Positions 9,068 through 17,815 of a DNA stretch of 37,008 nt are shown here, one piece after another. The stretch covers positions 1-37,008 of the forward strand of contig CAMAXD010000014.1 of the NCBI GenBank assembly GCA_945861975.1, written 5' to 3'. Each line of letters opens with the position of its first letter. The first letter of the stretch is position 1. The stretch comes from Candidatus Kuenenia stuttgartensis (GTDB lineage Bacteria; Planctomycetota; Planctomycetia; Planctomycetales; Planctomycetaceae). A model generated the notes under the pieces. The model was not told the origin of the DNA. It made no database searches and saw only the letters and a program-made list of their open reading frames with translations. The translations under genes were made by a program, and so were the position numbers.

Positions 9068-10517
9068 GTTCGAATTCCTGCTCCGTCAAGATATAGTGCG
9101 ATGAGGATTCGGTTCCGACAGCCAGCGATCCAGCGAGGATCAGCAGGTAGACCCAGAGCATGTCAAAAAAGTAGAGGGTTGGGACCGCTTCTGTGGCACC
9201 GCACAGAAGAATGTAGCTCAACAGTCCCATGGCGTATCGACGTTCGCTGCCCGAAGATGACATCAGGCTGCGAATCATCCCCGCCGTGAGCCCGAGGAAA
9301 CCTGCGACTCCAAGCAATCCATTGTCCAGCAGCATGGAGAGAATACCGTTGTGTGGTGTTCGTCGCGATGCCCTGCGATCGTCAGTATCTGTCATGTAAG
9401 CACTATAGGCTAACGCTGCACCGGATGTTTTATGTCCCATATAGCCGTAACCAAGACTGATCCCTTCCGGGGACTCCAGCGCTCGCTCAAAGACAACGCG
9501 ATAAAACGACATTCGAACATTGCCTTTCGCCTGGTCAGCAGATCCTCGGAAAGCGGAATCGCCCAGGCCGGCTTTTTCAAGAAGCGGAGTCGCCATCGCG
9601 AGCAACGGGAAGCCAACGAAGCTGACAAACGGCATGACAAAGGCAAGGAGTGCGAACTGGCCGCGATACCGCGTGTTCAGGATGGCGCAAAATATGAAAC
9701 TCAGGAATGCAAACAGGAGTGCGGAACGAGTGTCAGTCAGCACCGTTGCCAACAGGGAAACGGAGATCACCAGCGTTCCATACAGCTTTGCCTGCTGATA
9801 GCGAAAGAGCCCCAACAACAAAGATGCACCGCTCAGCAATCCAAAGCTGTTAATTCCTGTCGCCATGGGAAAACGGACACGATTTCCACCGATCCCAAGT
9901 ACACTTAGAATTGCGTTTCGCCCTACCACTCCATCGATTTCGTGACTGATCGAGAACTCATCAGACGCTCGTACACCTGCCAGATACAGAAGGATATTCA
10001 GTGACAGAAACACGAACAGCCCGTGTGTGGCCGCAGTAACCAGTTTCTTCAGCACTTCGCCCGAGGAATTCCAGACGAAACTAAACGCCGCCGCCGCAAT
10101 TAGCGAAAAGCCCAGTCCCATTCGGATCGCTTCCGCCCGATGAGAGTCTTCAACCATGGCGTATCGCAACAGCGAAACAAGCTGAATCCCGAGAAAGAAC
10201 AGGCATGCAAGCAGAAATGGAACCTGATAACGGTTGACATTGCCTCGGCCGAGGATCAGGTTCAACAAAATGACCAGCACCAGCGGCGCACTCGACATCA
10301 CCTCCAGGAATTGGCGCCCCAAAAAATTGGGAATCCCGGGAAGGTCCGGGATTTTGAACATTGTCGGATAGAGTGCAAGAATTAGATACGGCAGCTGTTC
10401 CGTCAGCGAACCTCGCGCGGATCTTTCGATGCGTGCGCTCAAAGACTGCGGAGCCTCCTCGTAATGCAACAAGTCGGCATCGCTATCAGCATGGTTATTG
10501 ATGTGTCTTACGCTCAT
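9060..10517 (-). CDS. O-antigen ligase/polymerase-like membrane protein (Wzy/WaaL superfamily), copy 2
   Basis: A polytopic protein of 485 residues. A hydrophilic N-terminus of about 40 residues is followed by many hydrophobic segments, a large loop between about 310 and 400, and further membrane segments. The loop ends with TPHNGILSMLLDNGLLGVAG, which matches the HN...L...G.LG pattern typical of O-antigen ligase/polymerase proteins. It is expected to polymerise or ligate lipid-linked repeat units in the periplasm. It starts at the ATG at 10517, 6 bases after the FkbM gene stop, and its end overlaps the DUF115 gene by 8 bases, so the three genes form a tightly coupled block. Of the two polymerase-like proteins in the locus, this one carries the clearer superfamily motif, so it is the better candidate for the main polymerase. 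Confidence 0.8.
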   Translation of the reverse strand: MSVRHINNHADSDADLLHYEEAPQSLSARIERSARGSLTEQLPYLILALYPTMFKIPDLPGIPNFLGRQFLEVMSSAPLVLVILLNLILGRGNVNRYQVPFLLACLFFLGIQLVSLLRYAMVEDSHRAEAIRMGLGFSLIAAAAFSFVWNSSGEVLKKLVTAATHGLFVFLSLNILLYLAGVRASDEFSISHEIDGVVGRNAILSVLGIGGNRVRFPMATGINSFGLLSGASLLLGLFRYQQAKLYGTLVISVSLLATVLTDTRSALLFAFLSFIFCAILNTRYRGQFALLAFVMPFVSFVGFPLLAMATPLLEKAGLGDSAFRGSADQAKGNVRMSFYRVVFERALESPEGISLGYGYMGHKTSGAALAYSAYMTDTDDRRASRRTPHNGILSMLLDNGLLGVAGFLGLTAGMIRSLMSSSGSERRYAMGLLSYILLCGATEAVPTLYFFDMLWVYLLILAGSLAVGTESSSHYILTEQEFEHD

Positions 10518-10523
10518 GGTGGG

Positions 10524-11369
10524 CTACCGAACAAATGAACTCCATTGTTGACTCGCCTTTTCCCGCATTGCCGGTTCGACTGCGATCAGGTTTCCCCATC
10601 CCTCATCGTCCTCAATGCCACAGGGCCATCTTCGCAGAGAACGCCAGCGATGTTTGGAACCGTATTTTGTGATCGGATACCATTCTGACACCCAAACGGC
10701 ATATCCCCTCTCTGCAAGGAGGCCAGCCATATCAGAGTAAACGTACCCGAGTGGTCGTGTCTTGCGATCTTCGAACTCACACATCACGACTCGCGGACAC
10801 TGATTTGGCTGCGTCCAGTCAATCCCCTTCAGGACGAACAGATCATGTCCCTCGGTATCAATCTTCAGGAAATCGACACGAGTCCCCGGGACATGCTGGG
10901 AGAGGCATCGATCCAGTGTTTCCGTGATGACAATTTCTCCGGCAGCCTGATGACTCTCCAGGAAAGGAGTCAATGAAGAAACGCCGCTGGATTCCTTGCT
11001 GACATAGAAAGGGACTTGCTGACCGGCCGTGTCAGAAACCGCGCACCGCAGTTCATGAACTCTGGAGGTGGACCGCGCCCTGATCATTGTATGTTTGATG
11101 GGAGACGGATCCGGTTCGAAAGCCAGAACCTGCCAGCCGCTGAATGCGAAGAAGCGAAAACTCTCTCCGTGATGGGCTCCGACGTCTACCATCAGCCCAT
11201 TACGGACTTCGGGCAAAAGCAGATCAACAATGAGCAGGATCTCATCAAGGTTCGACGTACGAGAACTCGAAAGGCCACGGAGCTTTCTGTAAGTGCCAAC
11301 ACCGAACACCTGACAGAAATGCTTCTCGCACCGCATCAGAAACGTCTTTAAGTTGGTGGGCATTGCCAT
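10524..11369 (-). CDS. FkbM family methyltransferase
   Basis: An S-adenosylmethionine-dependent methyltransferase of the FkbM type, 281 residues from the ATG at 11369; another ATG lies two codons in. Motif I is MVDVGAHHGES at 60-70, the acidic ribose-binding block is LAFEPDPSP at 82-90, and the family hallmark FLKIDTEGHDLFVLKG follows in the second half. Such enzymes O-methylate sugars or other hydroxyls in surface glycans and natural products. The frame is open upstream to a GTG at 11411, but that would overlap the dehydrogenase gene, and the ATG gives a clean 16-base gap. It lies between the dehydrogenase and polymerase-like genes with very short spacing, so it belongs to the same transcript. 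The substrate is unknown and probably a residue of the repeat unit. Confidence 0.88.
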   Translation of the reverse strand: MAMPTNLKTFLMRCEKHFCQVFGVGTYRKLRGLSSSRTSNLDEILLIVDLLLPEVRNGLMVDVGAHHGESFRFFAFSGWQVLAFEPDPSPIKHTMIRARSTSRVHELRCAVSDTAGQQVPFYVSKESSGVSSLTPFLESHQAAGEIVITETLDRCLSQHVPGTRVDFLKIDTEGHDLFVLKGIDWTQPNQCPRVVMCEFEDRKTRPLGYVYSDMAGLLAERGYAVWVSEWYPITKYGSKHRWRSLRRWPCGIEDDEGWGNLIAVEPAMREKASQQWSSFVR

Positions 11370-11385
11370 CGGTGTTGCTCTCAGC

Positions 11386-12336
11386 TCAAGGCTTCTTATG
11401 ACTGATTTCACTGAGAAACCCGGAGATCAGATCAATCGCTTTCAGGGATGTTCGATTCACTGCATCGACAGTGTTCGAGGAGTTATGAGCACCAAAAATG
11501 CAGCGATCCGAGAAATCGCGGAGAGGCGAATCCGTCGGCAGCGGCTCGATTTCAAAGACTTCAAGAGCCGCACTGTGGACCTGCTCCGATTGTAGTGCTG
11601 CAAACAAGGCTGATTCATCAATCAATTGCCCTCGCGCAACATTCACGATCCGGACTCCGGGCCTGCAACGATTCAGTACAGAGGCGTTTAGCATATGCCG
11701 ATTCTGTGTCGTCAAAGCACAGGTCATGACAATAAAATCAGCTTCATGAATACTGTCCGCCCAATCCTGTGTTCGATATCCTGCGGACTCCGCCTGAGAC
11801 TTAAGAAATGGGTCGTAAACGATGACCTTCATGTCCGCTGCCGCAAGACGTTTCGCGGTATTCCGACCGATATCACCATATCCAACGAGCGCGACGGTTC
11901 GATCCGATAACGATATCCCTGCCGGCTTGGGCCATTTCCCCGCTTTAACCCCGGCGTCAACAGTAAAAGTCTGTCTTGCCAGCGCGGTCACGTAAGCCAT
12001 CGCAATGTCGGCCACTTCCATCCCAAAAACACCGGGTGTGTTGCTGATCGGAATATCCAGACGCTGACAAGCTTGAAAATCCACGTTGTCAACACCAACT
12101 CCCCACTTAACGGCTGCCTTTAGCCTTCCGGCTTTTCCTGCTTCAAAGATCTCAGCTGTGGCAGGATCATCTCCAATGATCCATCCGTCGAATTGCGGCA
12201 CCAGTTCCAGCAGTTCTTCCCGAGTCAGAATCTGAATGACGTTGGGAGTTTCAATCTCCAGCCCGCGATCCGAAAAAATCGAACGAAAACGATCGATTCC
12301 CCGCAGCATGGGCGGGCAGGTAATGAGAATCTTCAT
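11386..12336 (-). CDS. D-isomer-specific 2-hydroxyacid dehydrogenase (phosphoglycerate dehydrogenase-like)
   Basis: An NAD(P)-dependent oxidoreductase of 316 residues that interconverts a 2-keto acid and a D-2-hydroxy acid. The Rossmann motif VGYGDIG is at 151-157 with Asp175 at the end of the next strand, and the catalytic residues are Arg235 (VNVARGQLID), Glu264 (FEIEPLP) and His284 (GAHNSSN). It is a minimal catalytic unit with no ACT domain, unlike the long SerA enzymes. The ATG at 12336 has GGAGG 12 bases upstream and is preferred to a GTG 13 codons earlier. It begins 45 bases after the cytidylyltransferase gene, and the FkbM gene follows after 16 bases. That position suggests it makes or modifies a precursor of the CMP-activated unit rather than serine; this is inference. 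Confidence 0.85.
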   Translation of the reverse strand: MKILITCPPMLRGIDRFRSIFSDRGLEIETPNVIQILTREELLELVPQFDGWIIGDDPATAEIFEAGKAGRLKAAVKWGVGVDNVDFQACQRLDIPISNTPGVFGMEVADIAMAYVTALARQTFTVDAGVKAGKWPKPAGISLSDRTVALVGYGDIGRNTAKRLAAADMKVIVYDPFLKSQAESAGYRTQDWADSIHEADFIVMTCALTTQNRHMLNASVLNRCRPGVRIVNVARGQLIDESALFAALQSEQVHSAALEVFEIEPLPTDSPLRDFSDRCIFGAHNSSNTVDAVNRTSLKAIDLISGFLSEISHKKP

Positions 12337-12381
12337 AAGAAACCGTCGCCTCCAACATCCTGGTCCAGCCTTCACATTTCC

Positions 12382-13080
12382 TCATATCGGTCTGGTAATG
12401 CGGGCTCTGCACATTGTTTCGGCGATATCCCAACCTTCCTGATCATCAATATCAGCAGATTCTGCTCGTGGAACTTCCCACATCATCGGTCTGGAACCGA
12501 TGCGAGCTGCCGTTGACGCAAAGCTGGGACGGTTGAACAGATAGAGATTCGAATTCTCTTCAAACCACGGTTCAAGGTCCTGAGTCCTGACAAGGTTCCG
12601 GGGGTCGTGGTTAACTGGTGACGCATCGGCCCTGTAAAAGCGGGTCTGGAATCGATTGACGGTGAACAGGCTGTCGCAGGTACCCGCCTCAAGCCGTTTC
12701 TCATATGCCTCAATAGCGTTTCGAATCGTCCCCGCCCCCAGAAGGGGATTAGTTGTATGAGTCATCAGGTAAGAACGACTTGAAACTGCACCGACATCGT
12801 CAGCGAGGACCAGATTCATACTGACGAAATCACCGCACAGTTCCGGCTTGCGATCTCGAATCATGATACGGTCCCCTTCAACAAGGCCATGGTCAGCCAA
12901 AATACTGCGAGCATCCGTATTGATAACGACGAACTCGATCTCCGTAACATTCAGCAATGTGTCGAGGATCCAGCGAAATAAGGGCTTGCCGGCAAACGGC
13001 CTGAAGTTCTTACCAACGACACGAGCACTGTTGGCTTTCATGGGCAGCAAAGCCACCAGACGAAAATCGGCTTTATCCAT
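12382..13080 (-). CDS. CMP-sugar synthetase-like cytidylyltransferase (NeuA/KdsB superfamily)
   Basis: A nucleotidyltransferase of 232 residues, the normal size for single-domain acylneuraminate cytidylyltransferases. The N-terminal CTP-binding loop reads LLPMKANSARVVGKNFRPF, with Gly-Lys-Asn matching the RxxGKN signature of NeuA, although the usual PARxGSKR is changed to PMKANSAR. GKPLFRWILDTL follows, then FVVINTDA and a late SADIDDQEGW block that matches the acidic metal-binding end of the family. It should couple CTP to a hydroxyl of an acidic sugar or similar compound. No NeuB-, NeuC- or KdsA-like gene is in the window, so the substrate must come from elsewhere or be atypical. The start is the ATG at 13080. 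The GT2 gene ends 30 bases upstream and the dehydrogenase begins 45 bases downstream. Confidence 0.8.
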   Translation of the reverse strand: MDKADFRLVALLPMKANSARVVGKNFRPFAGKPLFRWILDTLLNVTEIEFVVINTDARSILADHGLVEGDRIMIRDRKPELCGDFVSMNLVLADDVGAVSSRSYLMTHTTNPLLGAGTIRNAIEAYEKRLEAGTCDSLFTVNRFQTRFYRADASPVNHDPRNLVRTQDLEPWFEENSNLYLFNRPSFASTAARIGSRPMMWEVPRAESADIDDQEGWDIAETMCRARITRPI

Positions 13081-13110
13081 AGGTCACCTGTGAGAGATCC
13101 GAAGTAGAAT

Positions 13111-13995
13111 TCAGCGCGGATAGAAGTAACGTTCTTTCCGTTGTCGCGACAAATTGCGATGTAAATGATGTCCGCGCCATGCACCATAAAACTGAAAAAA
13201 ACGAAAGGCGATGATCTGAAACATTCTGGAGAGGAAAACTCGCTGCTGCAGGGCATCCGAAAGATCACTCAGGACCCCCGCGAAAAAATAGCGGACCGCA
13301 TCATACCACTGCACATGAACCTCGGGCATAATCTCGCGGAGAGCCAGAGCCTCACGTTCATATCGGCGTCGAACCTGCCCCCATGACTCATGGTGGTAAT
13401 GGTAGACGGATGCATCGGGCACATAGACGATCGTCTTCTTCTGTTGCCACAACTGTTTCGCAAGGTACATGTCTTCAAGTCCGGTCAGGGACTCGTCAAA
13501 CCGATGCTCCCTCCAGCATTCGTACCGCAGGGCAAGATTTGCATTGTTACAGAAGAACGGCGGCTGATTATGTTCAGCGTGCTCCGGAAAGTATTTTGCA
13601 AACAAAGCATGTTCGCTGAACCTTGTCTCGTCGCCACCGACCTGACGGCCGAAAGCGATCGCCGTTGAGGCATCAGCCAGGGGCAGCAGCAGATTCTTCA
13701 GCCATTGATTGTCGACAGGGACGCAGTGTCCGCTGACAAACACCAGGAACCTGCCGCGTGCAGCATCGCACCCGATATTCAAAGATCTCCCAAAAGAAAA
13801 TTCGCTGCGTTTTAGATGAAGGATTCGGCAGCCACCCTTCTCTGCGATCGCCAGCGTGTCGTCGGTGGAACCCGAGTCCACAACAATGATCTCGATTTCC
13901 GACTGCAAAAACTCCTGCGAGCGGATTCCCTCCAGCAGTTGCCGCAGATATCGCGCCTCGTTCAGTGTGCGAATGACGATAGAACAATCATTCAT
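13111..13995 (-). CDS. Glycosyltransferase family 2
   Basis: A GT-A glycosyltransferase of 294 residues. The nucleotide-binding start is SIVIRTLNEARYLRQLLEGI, followed by IIVVDSGSTDDT with its Asp residues at about 40-46. Where most relatives have a DxD metal motif there is FVSGHCVPVD, a variant also found in a GT2 subgroup. FDESLTGLEDMYLAKQLW supplies the ED base motif of inverting enzymes. The C-terminal third is rich in aromatic and basic residues (RFFQFYGAWRG) and may sit on the membrane. Its ATG at 13995 overlaps the flippase stop by 4 bases (ATGA), a sign of translational coupling. It should add one sugar of the repeat unit; donor and linkage are unknown. Confidence 0.88.
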   Translation of the reverse strand: MNDCSIVIRTLNEARYLRQLLEGIRSQEFLQSEIEIIVVDSGSTDDTLAIAEKGGCRILHLKRSEFSFGRSLNIGCDAARGRFLVFVSGHCVPVDNQWLKNLLLPLADASTAIAFGRQVGGDETRFSEHALFAKYFPEHAEHNQPPFFCNNANLALRYECWREHRFDESLTGLEDMYLAKQLWQQKKTIVYVPDASVYHYHHESWGQVRRRYEREALALREIMPEVHVQWYDAVRYFFAGVLSDLSDALQQRVFLSRMFQIIAFRFFQFYGAWRGHHLHRNLSRQRKERYFYPR

Positions 13996-15473
13996 AGGGA
14001 GTTTCTAGCCACATACTCGCGAATCATCCACTGACATCCACAGCAGAGCCCATAGAGTGCAATCGCCGGAATCGTGCACCGCAGTTCGAAATCCCAGAAG
14101 GATGTCCCGATCGATCCGAGCGATCTTCTGACGGAAACTTGAGTATAAATAAAGCAACTTGCGCCGAGAAGGCCAACTGGATAGGAATAGACGCCGATCG
14201 AAGGCGTCAAAATGATCATCAAAAACACCCAGAACGCGCCAGTCAGGCCATTCAGCCAGTGCCAAATGATGTTGTTCGTTGTACTGTATGCCTGAAGATG
14301 CATCGCGCCCCATCTTTCGACAAACACGGCAAGTCCCAGCAGAAACCAGAATTCCAGCTCCGGAAAACCAACATGGCTGCCAACAAGTGGCAGGATAAAA
14401 GTTGCGGCGGACGGGGCAATCGCGAACGGAATAATGTAGGCCAGATGAGCCTTGATCATGTTGCGTCGAATTCGCAGACGAAGTTGCTGCATGTCGCCCT
14501 TGGCTCGGAGTCGATTCAGTACAGGTAAATGGCTGTAAAACGGTGCCCGGCTGACTTCTGCAATCACTTTGATGATTCTCAGGACGAGCTGGAACTGAGC
14601 CAGCTGGTCAGTGGGGATGGTTTCAGCGAAAGCAAGTCCGCTGGTTTCAGCAATTCCAGCTGAACACCATACTCCAGTGAGAGAACGCCATGCATTCGGC
14701 CAGACCGCTCGAAAAATGGACGCAGAGTATTTGTCTTCAGAAGCCAGATAGGGCAGTCTTTTCAAAGTCCGGGACGCCAGCCACGACAGACGGAAGAATG
14801 CAACGACCTGAAACGTCTGATTGACAGCAATTAACACCAGCAGATTGCCACCGAGAAACAGCGATGCCAGAGCTGCCGCCGCGCCTGCGGTCACAAAAAT
14901 TGCAGACCAGCGTTGTTCCGCCGCAACCTCATTGGCTCCCTGCAGAATCGCACTGAACTGGCTGGAGTATAAGACCAGCGGCGTCACAATCGCGACGATT
15001 CCCCAGGCAATCCAGGCTAGCTCCGGCGAAGAGGCCGCCCGGATGGGCTTGTCGAACAAAGTGGTGCCAATCAACAGAAGACAGGGGAAACATCCCAAGG
15101 CGAGCACGAGAAAGATCCGGCGGAGAGTTCCGACGATGCGGCTCAATAGCCCCGGGTCTACTTCAGATCGTGTTGCTGGCGTGAAGCCTGCCTGGAATTT
15201 CCCCAACTGATTTTCCGGCATTCCTGCAAGAGCGTGTGAAATAAATCGCGAAAAAGTCGGAGCAAATCCTCCTCCGACCAGCATTTGCAAACTTATGATC
15301 GAAGTCAGGAACAGATAGAGAGAAACATCGCCGGAAGAGAATCGATTCAGTACCAGAGGAATGATGATCACGAAAGACGCAATCTTTGCTCCCGTATTGA
15401 ACAGGCTCATGAGCGCAGGAGACTGCCAGACTTCATGCCTGTAGAGCCGAACAATTGGCGTCGCTGTCCCCAT
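13992..15473 (-). CDS. Polysaccharide flippase-like membrane protein (Wzx class)
   Basis: A membrane protein of 493 residues with about twelve hydrophobic segments spread evenly along its length and short polar loops, as in Wzx/MATE-like flippases. The first segment contains SLFNTGAKIASFVIIIPLVL, a typical start, and the loop after about residue 75 holds a THR/ARG-rich stretch. It should move the undecaprenyl-linked repeat unit across the inner membrane. The frame opens upstream to a TTG at 15527, but the ATG at 15473 lies just before the first hydrophobic region and is preferred; no strong Shine-Dalgarno is seen. It is 132 bases downstream of the WbaP-like gene and overlaps the GT2 gene by 4 bases. 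Family assignment rests on topology and context, because Wzx proteins are poorly conserved. Confidence 0.78.
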   Translation of the reverse strand: MGTATPIVRLYRHEVWQSPALMSLFNTGAKIASFVIIIPLVLNRFSSGDVSLYLFLTSIISLQMLVGGGFAPTFSRFISHALAGMPENQLGKFQAGFTPATRSEVDPGLLSRIVGTLRRIFLVLALGCFPCLLLIGTTLFDKPIRAASSPELAWIAWGIVAIVTPLVLYSSQFSAILQGANEVAAEQRWSAIFVTAGAAAALASLFLGGNLLVLIAVNQTFQVVAFFRLSWLASRTLKRLPYLASEDKYSASIFRAVWPNAWRSLTGVWCSAGIAETSGLAFAETIPTDQLAQFQLVLRIIKVIAEVSRAPFYSHLPVLNRLRAKGDMQQLRLRIRRNMIKAHLAYIIPFAIAPSAATFILPLVGSHVGFPELEFWFLLGLAVFVERWGAMHLQAYSTTNNIIWHWLNGLTGAFWVFLMIILTPSIGVYSYPVGLLGASCFIYTQVSVRRSLGSIGTSFWDFELRCTIPAIALYGLCCGCQWMIREYVARNSL

Positions 15474-15605
15474 GAGAAATGCTTGTCGTCCGCAACAGGT
15501 TCGCGATGGCCCAAAAATACGGATCAATCAAGTCACAATTCCACGAGGCCGAGATCTTATTGCCACGCCCCCCATTGGAGTTGCAAAGCGTGACAAGGAT
15601 GAAAA

Positions 15606-17213
15606 TCAATAACTACCTTCTCGCAGCACAACAGTCCGAATCGTGCGAAGCAGAATGAAGTAGTCCAGCCAAAGCGACCAATTCCTCACATAGTAAGTAT
15701 CCAGACGAACTCTGGCGTCATAGGTCGTGTTGTTGCGACCTGAGACCTGCCACAACCCTGTAAGCCCCGGACGTACACGAAGATAAAGAGAGAACACCGG
15801 GCGATATTTCTCAATTTCATTTTGGACGATCGGGCGCGGCCCGACCAGACTCATGTCTCCTCGAAATACATTCCACAACTGTGGGATTTCATCAAGGCTG
15901 GTCTTGCGAAGAAAATTACCGACCCCGGGAATGATGCGAGGATCATTCTTCAATTTCTGGTCACGCGCCCATTCCGCCTTGGCTTCAGGATTTGCCTCAA
16001 GATAATCGTTCAGAACCGCGGCCGCATTGGGAACCATGCTGCGAATCTTATAGGCCAGAAACCTTCTTCCACCACGCCCGATTCTTTCATGGGCGTAAAA
16101 GATCGGTCCTTTCGATTCCTTACGAATCATTAACGCGAGAAAAAGAATCAACGGACTCAATACCAACATCAGAACACCTGAAGCAAAAATGTCGAAAGCC
16201 CGTTTCGCCAAACGCTGGTAAGGCAGCAGTAACCGATCCTGAATAAGAACTCCCCCCAGACCTGCCGTGTCGAAGGAATTCACCCAAAGCGTGGGCATCA
16301 TCAGGTTGTTGGACAAAACGACAAGATTGGGAATCATGCTGCCGTATGACAGAATCTGACGTACCTGAGCCTCAGTTTTGTCAGAAACGGCGGCAATAAC
16401 CCAGAAACATTTCCTTGCCTCACAGATACTCACCAGATCTGAAGTATTACCAAGGAACTCCAGAGGTAATGCATCTTCCGACATCCAATAGCCAGCGGAA
16501 TCGTCATCGACAATCCCGAGTGGTTTGAGTCCCCGCTGTGGTTGTCGCTCCAGAAACTCGTAGACCAACCGCCCCTGCTGGCCGCTGCCCACGATAATGA
16601 CCTTCTCACCCCACCATTGTCGGCGGGCACATAGTTTTCTGACATAGAAACGTGCCGGTGGCGCCAGAAGCAGTGAGAGTGGGAATGCCACAATCACAGT
16701 CACAGATTCATTGAATGTGAACTCCCCGAGAAGACCGTTGAGCGCGATCACCGTGAGAAAAGAGCCGCCGACTGACGTCAGTTGATTGCGGAGTTCGCAA
16801 ACGGGATTGATTCCGGATGCGGGAAAGAGGCCCAACGCCCCTCCGATGATCATGTGTGAAACAAAAATTGCGAACAGATTGTTCAATACACCCTGACCAA
16901 ATGTTGAGGAGAAGAAAAACAGGGTGACGAGGGTTCCCATCAGGTAGCATCCCAACAGGCTGAACAAGTCTGCGGCAGCCAATGGAATTGATGTCAGCCA
17001 GACCTGACGATGCCTCAACACGCCACCGCTGCTCAACTGAGATGCGGCTGCCTCTTCCTGTAGATCGTGGGCAACGCGACTACCCTGAAATCCGGCGGCC
17101 GAATAGGAAGCGCTGGATTCATTTTCTCCACTGCGCGTTTCCTCACCCGGGACCATGGTCGTAAGTGTTGATAATGCCTGTGTACAAATAATCTGATGAA
17201 TTCGTTTCGACAT
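15606..17213 (-). CDS. Undecaprenyl-phosphate sugar phosphotransferase (WbaP-like initiating enzyme)
   Basis: A protein of 535 residues that should start the repeat unit by moving a sugar-1-phosphate from a nucleotide sugar to undecaprenyl phosphate. About four membrane segments (75-185) are followed by a CoA-binding-like Rossmann domain starting [20 protein letters not shown] (204-223). A further membrane segment at 345-365 leads into the bacterial sugar transferase domain: [29 protein letters not shown], the Asp441-Glu442 pair in [20 protein letters not shown], and [16 protein letters not shown] near the end. Length and layout fit WbaP rather than the short PglC type. Start choice is uncertain: ATG at 17213, a TTG at 17240 behind an AGGGTG, or ATG at 17156. 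It is the first gene of the leftward array, beside the regulatory spacer. Confidence 0.92.
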   Translation of the reverse strand: MSKRIHQIICTQALSTLTTMVPGEETRSGENESSASYSAAGFQGSRVAHDLQEEAAASQLSSGGVLRHRQVWLTSIPLAAADLFSLLGCYLMGTLVTLFFFSSTFGQGVLNNLFAIFVSHMIIGGALGLFPASGINPVCELRNQLTSVGGSFLTVIALNGLLGEFTFNESVTVIVAFPLSLLLAPPARFYVRKLCARRQWWGEKVIIVGSGQQGRLVYEFLERQPQRGLKPLGIVDDDSAGYWMSEDALPLEFLGNTSDLVSICEARKCFWVIAAVSDKTEAQVRQILSYGSMIPNLVVLSNNLMMPTLWVNSFDTAGLGGVLIQDRLLLPYQRLAKRAFDIFASGVLMLVLSPLILFLALMIRKESKGPIFYAHERIGRGGRRFLAYKIRSMVPNAAAVLNDYLEANPEAKAEWARDQKLKNDPRIIPGVGNFLRKTSLDEIPQLWNVFRGDMSLVGPRPIVQNEIEKYRPVFSLYLRVRPGLTGLWQVSGRNNTTYDARVRLDTYYVRNWSLWLDYFILLRTIRTVVLREGSY

Positions 17214-17414
17214 TACTGGCACGAATCGCTCCTCGCTCAAATCTCACCCTGGAAAATACGACCAAGGAATGTTGGCCATCTGCCATGAGGCGTGGTCTGC
17301 CAAAAAAATAATCATACACGCAAAGTTAACTGATTCTGGACATAAAAACTCGAGGGATTAAACACATCTTGGCCCGGAGGACACTCTGGAAACCAAGAAA
17401 GGGCAGAAATTCTG

Positions 17415-17439
17415 ATCACATGAACAGTATTCATGTGAT
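17415..17439. promoter_or_regulatory. Perfect 25-bp dyad, candidate operator between divergent polysaccharide operons
   Basis: The arms ATCACATGAA (17415-17424) and TTCATGTGAT (17430-17439) are exact inverted repeats around a 5-base centre. The size and spacing suit a dimeric helix-turn-helix regulator. No T-run follows on either strand, so a terminator is unlikely. It lies about 200 bases before the WbaP-like start and 375 bases before the lipoprotein start. Its role as an operator is inference. Confidence 0.5.
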
Positions 17440-17719
17440 TCGATGACTCGTTTCATCCCTTGAGTTCGGCTTTTTGCTCCGGCCTGAACGACTCTGCCGA
17501 GAATAGGGGCTAACGTGGACGTCATTCTTTACGGTTGCCCGTGACTAAAACTCTTAACCGTTAAAGTCGAGTCACAAATGTGGTGGTTTCCGGGCGTCCG
17601 GCGTCTGGCACCCAATAACGGGCCATCCGCCTTTAGAATGGGTCGTCTGGGGTGCTTGGGAAGGACGTGCTTGATCGGGTTATTTGGGGTAAATTTTATC
17701 GCTGGACCGAAGAGCGTGA

Positions 17720-17748
17720 TTGAAAGGTTTTTAGGTTCGTGTGATAGC
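17720..17748 (+). promoter_or_regulatory. Weak candidate sigma-70-type promoter for the lipoprotein-Wza operon
   Basis: TTGAAA (17720-17725) is followed after 17 bases by GATAGC (17743-17748). The -35 match is good and the -10 match is poor. It would give a leader of about 60 bases before the ATG at 17816. Planctomycete promoters are not well defined, so this is only a suggestion. Confidence 0.2.
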
Positions 17749-17815
17749 TTGATATTTAAGTGAGAGATCTCCCGATGTTTAATGGCAGTTGTCCATCGCA
17801 AAAGGAGTCTCTTCA

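Larger units (their letters stand above)
17214..17815. other. Divergent regulatory spacer between the leftward and rightward polysaccharide operons
   Basis: About 600 bases without a credible gene between two divergent starts. It holds the perfect dyad at 17415-17439 and a weak promoter candidate at 17720-17748, listed separately. Weak antisense open frames are present but have no ribosome sites. Promoters for both operons must lie here or within the first gene. Confidence 0.6.

Noticed and set aside
9432-9908. A 158-codon plus-strand open frame opposite the second polymerase-like gene
   Set aside because: Charged, Gln- and Arg-rich shadow of membrane segments; no start signal or homology.
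17241-17815. A cyclic-di-GMP riboswitch in the spacer before the export operon
   Set aside because: The GC-rich stretch around 17580-17660 suggested a structured leader, but I could not find the conserved GEMM core or its tetraloop partner.
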